Positions 20,678 through 30,561 of a DNA stretch of 31,814 bases are shown here, in pieces. Made by a program: the position numbers and the translations under genes. Below the pieces are notes generated by a model, which saw only the letters and a program-made list of their open reading frames with translations, did not search any database and was not told the origin of the DNA. Origin of the DNA: Pigoraptor vietnamica (taxonomy: Eukaryota; Opisthokonta; Filasterea); NCBI GenBank assembly GCA_943704525.1, contig CALSCQ010002791.1, positions 1-31,814 on the forward strand, in the 5' to 3' direction. Position 1 is the first letter of the stretch. Each line of letters begins with the position of its first letter.

Positions 20678-21620
20678 ATGGCGTCGCAAAGAATGGCGGC
20701 GGCGCGCCGGCGGCTTCTCGCAATCGCCCTGGTCGTGCTCGGTCTCTCCATTCCGTCCACAACACACGCGGGGACGACGGGGCGGCAGTCCGTTTCGATC
20801 TACGCGAACGAGACTTCGGCAACAATCTCGCTCATGAAGGCGACGAACGGCGTGCTCTTGCTCGATGCCGGCACGAACGGGAGCGTCGTGGTGAACGGGC
20901 TGGACGGGCCGCTCGTGCGTGACATGCTAAGTCGCATCAAGGCCCTGGAGAGTACGGTGGCCACGCAGGCGCGGCGCATAGAAGCTCTCGAAGGTAGGGC
21001 GCTTGTAAGTGCCTAAGGGGCATCGAATGCCGACATCGCCTGTGCGTTATGTGTGGGAAGGCAAAAAGATTTTTTTTTTTTTGTCCCGCAGTATCATGGC
21101 AAGAGATTCACTGCCGACTGCACTTGCGGTCCCGTTGTTTACCGTGCCCCTGTGTGCGCTTTCGTTTCCATGCGCAGCGCCGCGGCCGTATTTTCTTGCG
21201 GTGCGCGACGACCGCACGGGCAGCTCAACGCCCATCATGAAGTCGACGCCGATCGCTTTCACTGCTCTCATCAACCAGCAGCCGCCCACCTTCTTCAACG
21301 CGTCCACGAGCATTGCGACCGTTCCCGAGACTGGCGTCTATTCGATCTCCGCGCACATCACCGCCTCCGGAAGCGGGCTCGAGTACCCGTGCATCTGCGT
21401 GCGGCGGGCGGGAATGCCTGTGGGCGCCCTCACGAATTCCATGACGGACGCGTTGTACGTCGGCACATACGGTTCTCGAGGGACGATGATCAACATAGGC
21501 GCCATTCCGCTGCCTGCGGGCGCCATCGTGTGGGTGTGCTCGGGTACGTCCGCCGTGACGACGTTCGAGGCGAATACGAACGAGTATTACGCGTTTTGGG
21601 CGATGCACAGGCTCTCATGA
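20678..21620 (+). CDS. Secreted protein with short coiled coil and C1q/TNF-like domain
   Basis: Two exons, 20678-20993 and 21178-21620; 252 aa. The start at 20678 gives a basic N-region and a hydrophobic core (LLAIALVVLGLSI), a likely signal peptide of about 33 residues. Residues ~36-85 are short beta-like repeats (NETSATISLMKATNGVLLLDAGTNGSVVVNG). A predicted coiled coil follows (RDMLSRIKALESTVATQARRIEALE, ~86-105), ending exactly at the intron. Exon 2 codes a beta-rich domain of ~145 aa with the layout of C1q globular heads: FFNASTSIATVPETGVYSIS matches the pattern F-x-x-x-G-x-Y-x-F/I, and the protein ends in a final strand NEYYAFWAMHRL. Such proteins usually form trimers through the coiled coil and act in recognition or adhesion outside the cell. 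The family call rests on pattern only. Confidence 0.7.
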
Positions 21621-21784
21621 GCCCTTGCGGCAGTAAACGGCGTGGCTCCAAGTACACTGTCAGTTAGGAATGGACGGTCAATATAGATGGAACGGCTGCT
21701 GTGCGCACGCCACTGCCCCACACCCAAAGGCCTACACAGCATCATGCAATTCATGCTGGCACTCAATGCCAGTCTAAGTACCGT

Positions 21785-23161
21785 TCATTGGGGGCGCGTC
21801 GTGTCAGCGCCCGCAACGACAAAGTCACGCGCTTCGAGACGACCCACAAACCACTCCCACTCGCCACAGCCACCGTCTTTCAGCTCGTCCATTTCGTCGT
21901 CGGTCGGCATAACTAGGGGAATGTCAAACTCGAACGCGCACTTCAGCGCCTGCAAGCCTCCATAGAGACGCATCAATGCGAACACCGACACGGGTCGCTC
22001 GACGATATTCACGCCGAGCCGCCGCTGCAGCGACCACAGCATGCGCCGTCAACCACGGCACCGAAACCTCGCCGGACAAAGCGAAAAACGCGTACTGGAA
22101 GAATCGAGGGTCTTCCTCCACAAGTACCTCGCCGCGCCACCACTCGTTCGCGTCCACGGTCGGTTCGCGCATGAGTTCGGCCAGCAAAACTCACGTCGCC
22201 ATTGCACGTCGAGGAAAAAATGGCACAAGGGCTTTCGCCGCTTCGTAGTCGCCACGAATGAGCACCGCGCGCGACCACTTCGGGCGTGCACTCCGCGCCC
22301 TCCGCCGTGACGCTGTACACGTCGTCGGCGTCAGCGTTGGCAACCGTCCGCTTCAAACCGTGCTCACGCAGCCGCGCCATTACCGCAGAATCGGTGGCGA
22401 CGTTTGCGTAATACGCGCGGTCCTTCGCCGGCATGCTCTCGAGCGCACTCGGCGATCGCGACAAGGCGAGATCAAGCAGCGCAGCACCGCACCCACTCCT
22501 CACAGTCCTCCCTGTGAGATAGAGTCGTTTGGCGATTTCAAGGTCGCCGATTTCGCGGCGCGTGCACTCGTCGAAGACTGCGTCAAATATCGCCGGGCAT
22601 TGCGCGACGTGCTCCAACGACAGCCCCAGAGGCAAGTACGCGTCTGCTCTTGCGATGGAAAGGAGACGAAGCACGTGGTCGACGTCCCCCCTTTGGATGC
22701 ACCCGCGCAGCACAACGTGCGCTACTTCCGCGACGACCCCGGGAATAAAGTCCACCTGCGCGCGCATGAGGCGCTCCCACACGGTAATGTTCCCCAGGCG
22801 AATCACGCTCGCACGTGCGGAGGAGGTGCACGAACATGTCCCAATTGGCGTGGTCGAGTGCCCCGTCGAGCGCGTCGTTCGAGAAGCGCGGCACGCGACC
22901 GCGCTTCGTCTCGTCCTCCATCAACAGCCGAACGAGATCAAAGCGGCCCTTTTTTGCAGCACTGTCGATGTCCCACCAGCCATACGCGCGGTATTTGCTG
23001 AGGTCACCCACGACGCACTCGTTGACAGTGTCGCGGATGCGCGTGAGAAAGTCCCAGAGGCGCACGCACGTCGCGCGCAGATTGCCGACGTCGGTGGGAG
23101 AGAAGCCGCCGACCTTGAGGAGGTGGACGAGGACCTCTTCCGAGAGACCGAGGGGTGACAT
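21785..23161 (-). pseudogene. Broken F-box / ankyrin-like repeat protein gene
   Basis: Coding similarity continues across four minus-strand segments in changing frames: 23161 to ~22815, ~22806 to ~22262, ~22262 to ~22045 and ~22042 to 21785. The N-terminus reads SEEVLVHLLKVGGFSP..NLRATCVRLWDFL, a plausible F-box. Later parts look like short helical or ankyrin-like repeats (SAAKKGRFDLVRLLMEDE, RGDVDHVLRLL, IRGDYEAAKAL). At least three one-base frame changes and an in-frame TGA (22193-22191) break it, and no GT..AG intron fits at any break. All three shifts need one base to be skipped. F-box proteins link substrates to SCF ubiquitin ligases. The surrounding genes have clean frames, which favours a decayed gene over general sequencing error, though error in GC-rich runs cannot be excluded. 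Confidence 0.65.
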
Positions 23162-23409
23162 GCCTGCGTTCGCAGAGAAAGTCGTCGCAGTGGCAAAACA
23201 ACGGAGGAAGAGAGCGAAAAGAAGGAAAGAAGGAGAAAAAGGAATCTCTTGGGTCAGTAAGACTTGGTGAATGTGATGTTACGAGAGATGTAACAAGGCA
23301 TGTGGAGAAGCAACGCCAAAAAGTTGCATACTGCCGACCTTTGAAAGTAAGCCTCTAAGCACGTGTGGCGTGCGAGCGGTCGCTGTCGCTGTCGTCGTGT
23401 GTGAGTGCC

Positions 23410-23672
23410 ATGGACACTGCGCGTTCGCACACACCGGACAAGCGGAAGGCACACGCAGGCGCTGGACCGACCGACGACGGCAACACTCACAGCGCAAAGC
23501 GGCGAAAGGTTGCAGACGAAGCGGGTTCTCGGGAGGATGCCCGCCATCCAAGCAAGGGGGACGAAGGGGACGGCAGTGCGGGCGCAGAAGGGCAGGAATT
23601 GAGCCGTGCGGAAAAGCGAAAACTGAAGAAAGAGAAGAAGAAGGAGGCGAAGGTGATCAGCTGCGTAGTGTG

Positions 23673-23726
<54 letters not shown>

Positions 23727-23732
23727 CGTGTA

Positions 23733-23769
<37 letters not shown>

Positions 23770-23796
23770 GAGTGTGTGTGTGTGTGTGTGCGTGTG

Positions 23797-23829
<33 letters not shown>

Positions 23830-23856
23830 TTGTGTGTGCGTGTGTGTGCGCGTCTA

Positions 23857-23903
<47 letters not shown>

Positions 23904-25003
23904 GTGTGCGCGTGTATGTGTGTGTATGTGTGTGTGTGTGTGTCTGTGTGTCTGTGTGTCTGTGTGTGTGTGTCTGTGTAAACGTGTGTGCGTGTGTGCG
24001 TGTCGAGGGAGTCTGTGCTCTCCCCTGTTGGCCTGCGGCACTTGAATTGTCGGTTTGATCCTAATCTGAAACCTTTCAGGCGGCCTCGCAGCAGCAGCAG
24101 CAGCAGGCGATGGAAGTGGACGTGGGCGAGGGCTCCATTGCGAGCCTCATCTACGGTGCCAATGTAAGGAGGACGCATGCATGCACCCACTCGTTGGACG
24201 TGCATGCACACGCATATTGGACGCACCCATGCACACACATGTTCGATGTACGCACACGAATGTTGGCGCGCATACTACCTGACCATAACTGCATGCACGT
24301 ACGCACACAAGCGCTGTATTTCCGTCAGATCTGATGTCGCTTCTGAACTTGTGTACGATTTTCCCTCTCAGGCGCGCGCGGGAGTCGAACTCAAGACGCG
24401 CGAGTACTTTGAGAAGGCCGGTTGTTCGCACATCAAGCTGAAGGATGTGCAGGATCTCGTGCTGTGGGTGGCGGCCGACGGCGTCAATCCAAAGTGGATA
24501 TTCGTCAAGGTGGGACACGCGGACGCTGCCTTGTGTTGTGTGCGTTGGTGCGGAACGTGAGGCGCTCTGTACGCACACACAGACGGGCACATTGTGTGCC
24601 CTTGCGTTGCCGTAGTGGGACCTCTGTAGTTGAGGGTGCATTTTTGCCGGGTGTTGCCGTGTGGAGTGAGGCATTCTATGGGAAGATGCGTGTGTTTGAG
24701 TCTCCGTTTGAACTCACATGTCACTATAGAATTCGTGTAATGGCGCGTATGACTTCTACCTGTGAGTCCGCGCCCTTACGCTTCCCTCGTCCCCAGAACA
24801 AGCCGCTGATTCCGTGTACTGTCGTTTTGGCGATGCCGGGCCTCGATACGGCCGCGTACACGACGTTCTCGCAGCACATGCCCACGATGGCGCGCCTTTT
24901 TACGGAGGCCGTGCCAACAAAGTGTCCCGGCGGTGCGTGATTGGAACAGGCGCGAGTTTACGTGTGCCTGTGTGTGCCTGTGTGTGCCTGTGTGCGTGCG
25001 TGC

Positions 25004-25060
<57 letters not shown>

Positions 25061-27907
25061 CGATGTGTGTGTGTGTGTGTGCGTGCGTGCTGTGTGTGGG
25101 TGTGTCTGTGTGCCTGTGTGTGTTTGTGCGTGACACTATTCTACCGTGTCCCATTGGGGCCATGCGACCGTGAGTGATCTCAATGGCAATGGTGACCTGT
25201 GCTCAGGCGACTACCGAGTGGACAGTCACGTGCACGCGATCCTTCATAGCCCCCTCTCGAAACAAGCAGCGAAGGATCTGAGGAAGGCGCGCGACAGCAC
25301 AAAGGAGAAGTGTAAGTTCGACAGTGGGCTCAGTGTGTGTGTCTCTGCGTCGGCCTACTGCGATGTATGTGTGTGTGATGTGTGTGTTTCGTCGGGATCG
25401 CTGTAGTGTTTGTCGCGGAGTTCATTACTTCCTCTCGCAGCGCAAGGAATGGAACCCGAGGCGTTGCTTGTGTCGGCGTCCGAACGGCGCATTGAGGGCT
25501 ATCCCTCCGACGACGACATTGCGCGGGGTTTTGTGCGCTTCAGTGACCCTGCGGCGCGCTCAGCCGCAAGCAAGAAGAAGGACAAGGGCAAAGAGGGAAA
25601 GCAGAGGGAGGGGCGGATATTCGCCATCGATTGCGAGATGGTGAGTGCGGGCCCAGGTTCTTGTTCGTTCGTTTGTTACCTGTCGTCGATGACTTCTCGT
25701 CTGTTTTGCTCGCGTGCCATTTTCCGGCGGAAAATAATGCACGGGCATTCGTTGACGTACCTGTTGGTCTTCCGCGGACAGTGCCGAACATCCGCGGGGC
25801 TGGAACTCGCGCGCATTTCTGTGGTGGACGAACAGTTGGAAACAATCTACGACACGTTCGTTCGCCCGTCGAATCCTATTCTTGATTACAACACAAGGTG
25901 GGCGTTTGTCTCGCGCGAGTGTGAAGAGAAGTAGCGTGGCTTCCATCTCAGTGGTCCATGGGGACTCGTTTGGCTGGCATTTCTGTCGCTGGTCCGATTC
26001 AGGTAACGCGAAGACGAGGCACTTCCTTTTTCAGTCTTGGTATCGTCACCGTTGCCTTGAAATTGAGCGACTCATCTGACCCGCCTGCTTCTCCCGTGCG
26101 AACGCAGGTTCAGCGGCATTACGGCTTCGCAGCTGGAGGGCGTGACGACCACCCTTGCCGATGTGCAGCGCGCACTGTTGCGGCTGCTTCCGCCCGAAGC
26201 CATTCTCGTGGGGCACTCGCTCGAGAACGACCTCAGGGCCCTGCAGGTGCGTGACGCGATTGGTGTGTGTGTGTGTGCAAGGGTGTCTTGAGTTTACTGT
26301 AGCACCTCGGGAGAGTGCGGTGTTTGAGTCCAGAGTAACATTCGGGCGCGTGTGTGCCGAGACCGCGTGGCACAGTGTGGGATGCTTGAGTTGAGTGTGA
26401 CATCCGGGGCGTGTGCGGTGCTTGGGTTTAGTGTACATTATGGCGTGTGTATGTCCCATGGTTGAGACCGCTTACGCGGCGTGTTGACCTCATTTGTCCG
26501 CAGATGGTGCACGATCGCGTGATCGATACGGCGCTGTGCTACAGCCACATGCGCGGCCACCCGTACAAACCAGCCCTCCGTTGGCTTGCGGAGAAGCACC
26601 TCGAGCGTGCGATTCAGACGGGCGACGAGGGCCACTGCAGCACGGAGGTGTGGAGATCAACAGCATGAGTGGTTGAGGGGAAGAAACAGAGGGTGGAGGA
26701 GCATAATTTGTTTCGTGCGACCTTCGGGAAGCTGGTAGTGAGGGAATATGGACATCACTCGACGTAGCATCTCATCAACGGCGCTTTTGTTTGCGTTCGA
26801 AGGATGCGCTGGCGTGCATGGAGCTTGTCAAGCTCAAGCTGAAGCACGGTGGGGTTGCGTTTGTGCGATTGTGTGAGCGTGTCTGCATGTCGGGAGCATT
26901 CTTTGTGACGGGCTTGAGCTGAAGCGGTGGGGTTGCGTTCGCGATTGTGTGAGTGTGTCTGAGAGTGTGCGTGCGATAACGCATCTGTGTGACGGGCATT
27001 CTTGTCGATGTGCAGGTCCCGCCTTTGGAGTGATAGTCCAAGAGACAGAGCGCATTTACGATCGCCTCCATCGCCTCGGCAAGGCCACCGCGCTCGTCGA
27101 CAACGCCCAAATCGTGCGCCAGTACTTGGGCGGATCCGCTGAGGGGCGCGTGGTAACGACCGATGACGAGGTGCGTGCACACACACTGCGGCCACGGCAT
27201 GCAAACAGCGAAACTGTGCTTACGGATTGCCGCAAGGGGTGCGCGTGGGCATTTGTGTTTACCTAGCGCAATGCTGCGAGAGCTTGAATGGGCGGCTAAT
27301 TTTCATTGTTTTCCAGGCGGTGCATCACGTGACATCGCTGGTGTCCGACAAGGGCTCGGCGCGGAGGGCGTTTCTCTTTGCACAATTCTCGGCGTTTGAC
27401 TCGCTGCCGCACCACGTGACCGCGGTTGCCTCTGACGAGGCGCGCGACGAGTGGGCGCGGACGGCGAAGGTGGGTGCTGTTGAAGCGAGTTGTTGCAGTG
27501 GGATACACGTGTCCCTTTGTGCTACGTGGAGTGTTTCTAGACATTTGGGAGAGGTCCGATAGAAATGTGACTGTGTTGTTTGTTGCAGGAGGCGGACGCG
27601 CGCCTGAGTGCCGTGTACGCTGCGCTTCCCGCGAACTCGCTTCTCGTCGTTGTCACAGGGCGCGGCAATATGACAGACGTGAAACGGTGAGTGTGTTTGT
27701 TCTCGATTGTGTCAATGTTGCACGTGCGCGCATTCGAAATGTGTGCGGTTTGGGGATTTTTACGCGTTGTTCTGCCCCTGCTTCAGCTTGCAATCGGAGA
27801 AGACGCAAAAGTCGCGTCCGTGGACACCTGCGGACGACGAGGCGCTTGAGCGGGCCGTCACAGCAGCGCGAAATGGCCTCTCGTTTTTTCGAGTGAAGGA
27901 CGTGTGA
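23410..27907 (+). CDS. REX1/REXO5-type DEDDh 3'-5' RNA exonuclease
   Basis: Fourteen exons: 23410-23652, 24080-24163, 24372-24509, 24797-24932, 25207-25311, 25441-25640, 25782-25897, 26108-26246, 26504-26647, 26803-26848, 27016-27170, 27317-27469, 27589-27686, 27787-27907; 625 aa. The N-terminus is Lys/Glu-rich with nuclear-signal-like KRKLKKEKKKEAK and a six-Gln run. Residues ~110-235 match the conserved N-terminal part of REX1/REXO5 (LKDVQDLVLWVAADGVNPKW, VVLAMPGLD). The exonuclease domain has Exo I FAIDCEM (D299, E301), Exo II GHSLENDLRAL (D382) and Exo III HCSTEDALACM (H431, D436), the complete DEDDh set. The tail (~450-625) includes SLLVVVTGRGNMTDVKR, also typical. These enzymes trim 3' ends of 5S rRNA, tRNA precursors or snoRNAs in the nucleus; the substrate here is unknown. 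Part of its last exon is duplicated at 30252. Confidence 0.9.
23668..23995 (+). repeat. Long compound (GT)n microsatellite in exonuclease intron 1
   Basis: About 330 bp of GT repeats, broken by GC, TATG, TTTG and TCTG units, fills most of the first intron (23653-24079), starting 16 bases after its donor. It is the longest microsatellite in the window. Confidence 0.95.
25008..25130 (+). repeat. (GT)n microsatellite in exonuclease intron 4
   Basis: Two GT runs separated by ACCGAT, with flanking TGTGTGCCTG copies (24963-24998), lie in the intron 24933-25206. Confidence 0.95.
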
Positions 27908-27930
27908 GAAAGCCCCTTCGTTTCTTTTTT
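27824..27930 (+). repeat. Source copy of a duplicated block (exonuclease last exon)
   Basis: This stretch covers the last part of exon 14, the stop codon and the first bases after it. It is closely similar to 30252-30359. The second half of the same duplication is the minus-strand pair 27945-28087 and 30590-30735. Confidence 0.8.
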
Positions 27931-27944
27931 TGTGTGATCCGACT

Positions 27945-28087
27945 GCCATCGCGAATGCGGCAATGACTGCGGCCGCTTCAATGGCTAGTTGCTTGGGGAC
28001 GTCACGGCGAGGTTCGCTCAGCAGGAGTAGGAAGGCGAACGCAACGAAGAGGGTCATCTTGTCGTCGTCACGTAGGGACTGCACACC
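27945..28087 (-). pseudogene. Small membrane protein, probable decayed copy A
   Basis: On the minus strand this reads GVQSLRDDDKMTLFVAFAFL, LLLSEPRRDVPKQLA and AVIAAFAMAV, nearly identical to the intact 72-residue gene at 30562-30780. Here the original start has become GTG, a ~20-bp piece near the N-terminus is missing, and the frame runs on into antisense of the exonuclease's last exons (to 27653) instead of stopping. Translation could begin only at the internal ATG at 28057. A decayed or altered copy is the best reading. Two hydrophobic segments remain. Confidence 0.6.
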
Positions 28088-28423
28088 GTAGACCCTCTGA
28101 GATGGCCACCTCAAGGGCCGCTCGGTCACGGTTACGTCCGCTTGACAATGTCATGTGTGTGAAAATAATGCGCCACTCATCATCTCTCTCCGGAGCTTTC
28201 CATCGCTGAGTTCGGCGCCTCTCGGGACAGCAAGCAAGATAATATCAAAGCGCCAACTTCCGTGCAGGACAGTACTGTGTCCGGCTGGGAAATGGGCTCA
28301 CACCATAGGCCTAACACACGCCCTGTGGCTCACACTCACTGTTTTCGGGAACGGCAAGGTCACGTGCGCGAAAGAGTAACAACCCGTAACATTTCCATTT
28401 CCATTTTAGGCAAATGTGGCGGC

Positions 28424-28600
28424 GAACTCGAGCTCACTCGCCTTGGACAAAAAAGTTATTCGCGCGAACTCGAGTTCACGTCCTCCCAAAAACGTCTCGG
28501 CGTGGCAAGCTGAGCTCGCGTCGGCGTCCCCTGAAATGGGTTGCAGTGAACTCGACCTCGCTTCACGCGCGGAAAATGGCTCACTCGCAGCGAACTCGCG
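28424..28600. promoter_or_regulatory. Array of GAACTCG(A) elements upstream of the HSF-like gene
   Basis: GAACTCGAGCTC (28424), GAACTCGAGTTC (28466, a perfect 12-bp palindrome), GAGCTCGCG (28512, degenerate), GAACTCGACCTC (28548) and GAACTCGCG (28592) start at intervals of 42, 46, 36 and 44 bp, about four helical turns. The array ends 26 bp before the TATA box. GAA...TTC half-sites recall heat-shock elements, although the six-base spacing is not the classical two. Confidence 0.6.
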
Positions 28601-28625
28601 CGCTGCGCTCACGGTGTGCGTCGGC

Positions 28626-28632
28626 TATAAAA
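28626..28632 (+). promoter_or_regulatory. TATA box of the HSF-like gene
   Basis: TATAAAA in a GC-rich setting (GGCTATAAAAGCC), 96 bp before the ATG at 28728. It is the clearest core promoter element in the window. Confidence 0.7.
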
Positions 28633-28727
28633 GCCACTGCGCGATGCGATGGCCATCCCACAGAAGCCGGAAGGCCGCCCTTCGCGTTCAAGTGAACCCA
28701 AGGCCCGACTTGAAGTGAATAAGCAAC

Positions 28728-29916
28728 ATGGACGCCCTCTTCGACTTCGACGCGATCACGGGAGAACTGATGGCGACTTACAACGCACTCGCGTTTGACT
28801 GGTATGTCCTTCGTGTCTGTCTGCCGATAACGCGTGCATGGTGTCCTTTAACACGGACCGCTTTCCTCAGGGCGACAGTGTCCAACGGCACTAACATCGA
28901 GCGCAAAAGGCGGAGTTTCCGGAACGAATTCACGCACTGCATACGGTGGTAAGTCGCGAAGCAACGAATCGATCCCGCAGTTTACATTGCTGTGTGAAGT
29001 TTGACCAGTCCTGTGGTGTGCTTAGTAACCTTCACCTGCGTGCATTGTGTCTGTCCTTGGATGGCGTCCATGTGTGTGCGTGTGTGTGTGTGTGTGCACC
29101 CGACTGTTACTATCTGTCCGTTGATGCTTGCTTGTATGGCGCATGTTAGCTGATGGTTGCCTTATGCGCTGCCCTTTAACTGAGCAGGGCTTACATGAAC
29201 CAGAAGTGCCTGGCGGAATATGTGCGCTTCGTGCCGAATGGCCTCACCTTCAACAAGAGCACGAGTGGGTGGGCGTGTGTGTGCGTGCGCGCAGGTAGCG
29301 CGTGTGCGTGTGCATGGTGCGCAGACGTGCGTAGTTGAGCGGGCCCCCCGCTGAGTTCGGTTTTTTTTACTTGTTCCTCGAATGTCCCGTTTCGCCTTTA
29401 GCGTTTCACCAACTCGTCATTCACGCAACGCAGTGAACGACTTTGTGCGCCTGTATCGCGCGCTGTTCCGCCCCCGTCGCAAGTACAAGGCCAGCCCCGC
29501 GTACGGCGAGAGGGATGCGCTGTGCACGCAGCTGCGTCTCTACGGATTCAAGCGGGTCACGAACGGCCTTGGGAGCGACCGCTACGTCACATTTGTCCAT
29601 TCCTGCTTCGATGAAGTCATGGCCAGCGACGACCGCACGTTCCAGCTCGTCACTCCCTGCGTGGGTGTCCTTGCGCTGTTTGAAATGCGATCCTCTGGTT
29701 TGAGCTTGTTCATTGCTTGTGAGTGGACGTGCGTCGCTGTTCTTGTGTCTGCTAACGTCAGTGTTGGGAAGGGGGTTTTGCGTCTGACTGTGCGTCGAGG
29801 CTCTCACTAACATCTTTTCCGTATCGCAGAGGAAGCGGCGCTCTGTCTCCAAGAAGGCGCAAGCACGCCCCTGTGTCGAATTGACGGACGGCGACTGGGA
29901 TGGGCTGTGTTCGTGA
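28728..29916 (+). CDS. Small protein with a diverged HSF-type DNA-binding domain
   Basis: Five exons: 28728-28801, 28871-28948, 29188-29264, 29434-29660, 29830-29916; 180 aa. The region ~60-145 follows the heat-shock-factor fold: a wing-like start YVRFVPNGLTFNKSTMNDFV matches the HSF pattern I-x-W-x-P-x-G-x-x-F-x-V-x-x-x-x-x-F. Then ALCTQLRLYGFKRVTNG matches the recognition-helix region SFQRQLNLYGFRRI, with F-VHSCF after it. About ten extra residues (KASPAYGERD) separate the two. Exon 5 adds a basic patch RKRRSVSKKAQAR, a likely nuclear signal, and an acidic end. There is no visible heptad trimerisation region, so it would be a minimal or monomeric HSF-like factor. Expression is probably controlled by the TATA box and GAACTCG array upstream. 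The family call is by pattern; the splice phases are all consistent. Confidence 0.68.
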
Positions 29917-30561
29917 AAGTTCTCTCGCTGCGACTAGTGCTTGTGCCTGTTGGCGTGCGTCACTATAGCCCACACAGAACGAATGCGCGGGTTTTGCTTG
30001 CCCCGCGCGGGATGTTGCGGGTGCGGATGGTCTCAGAACGACATTAGAGCTCTAAACATGGAATAGGGAGGCTGCACATGCCTTGCGCTGCCTTTGTTGC
30101 GCCGACTGAGGCGAACAAGAATCACATTAGAGCACCTTCGCTCGGCGTGCCGGGAACATCGAGACGACCATCCGGTCATTCTCGTCGACGCCCTCGGCTT
30201 TTACTGTAGCCACTTTGTAGCCTATCCCTCGTCAAACACTACACGACGTGAACACCTGCGGGCGACGAGGCGCTTGAGCAGGCCGTCACCGCGGCGGAAG
30301 GCCTCTAATCTTTCGAATGAAGGACGTGTGAACAGGAAGTCCCTTCGTTTCTCTTTTTTAGTTTGTAGTGTATTATGTGGACGCGCTGCATTCGTGTGCA
30401 CAGGCGTTGTCGCGAACGCTAGTGCAATTTACGCTTCCATCAGAATTTTGGCTCGACGGCATTAGTCGATGAGGGCACCAGACACGACCGCGTTCGCATG
30501 TCTCGTGCACTCGGGGTTGTTTTCTCTTCGGCTTGACTGATCGCCTCCGACCGTAGTCTCT
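29917..30561. other. Intergenic with a duplicated fragment of the exonuclease last exon
   Basis: From 29917 to 30250 I see nothing supportable. At 30252-30359 lies a copy of the end of the exonuclease gene (see next entry). From 30360 to 30561 there is sequence absent from the original locus, where the two duplicated parts are only 14 bp apart. Confidence 0.5.
30252..30359 (+). pseudogene. Fragment of the exonuclease terminal exon (duplicated)
   Basis: Reads TPAGDEALEQAVTAAEGL then a stop, against TPADDEALERAVTAARNGLS in the functional exon 14. A short deletion and a new stop codon have destroyed the last residues, but the DNA after them (GGACGTGTGA, CCCTTCGTTTCT) still matches. No upstream exons were copied. 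Confidence 0.75.

Larger units (their letters stand above)
27908..28727. promoter_or_regulatory. Intergenic region before the HSF-like gene
   Basis: The left part holds duplicated copy A (27945-28087). The stretch 28100-28400 shows nothing I recognise. From 28424 there is an array of GAACTCG elements and then a TATA box at 28626, both described separately, so 28400-28727 reads as the promoter of the gene at 28728. Confidence 0.6.

Noticed and set aside
22258-23158. Plus-strand frames of 209-247 codons over the F-box pseudogene
   Set aside because: Arg/His-rich shadow translations; protein-like sequence is on the minus strand.
23487-24238. Long Thr/His or Val/Cys repeat proteins over the GT tracts (also at 1711-1860, 17045-17170, 18187-18360, 24900-25170)
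   Set aside because: These frames are simply GT/CA microsatellite translated; they lie in introns of well-supported genes.
30094-30465. 123-codon plus-strand frame
   Set aside because: It runs through the duplicated exonuclease fragment in a different frame from the original and has no coding character.
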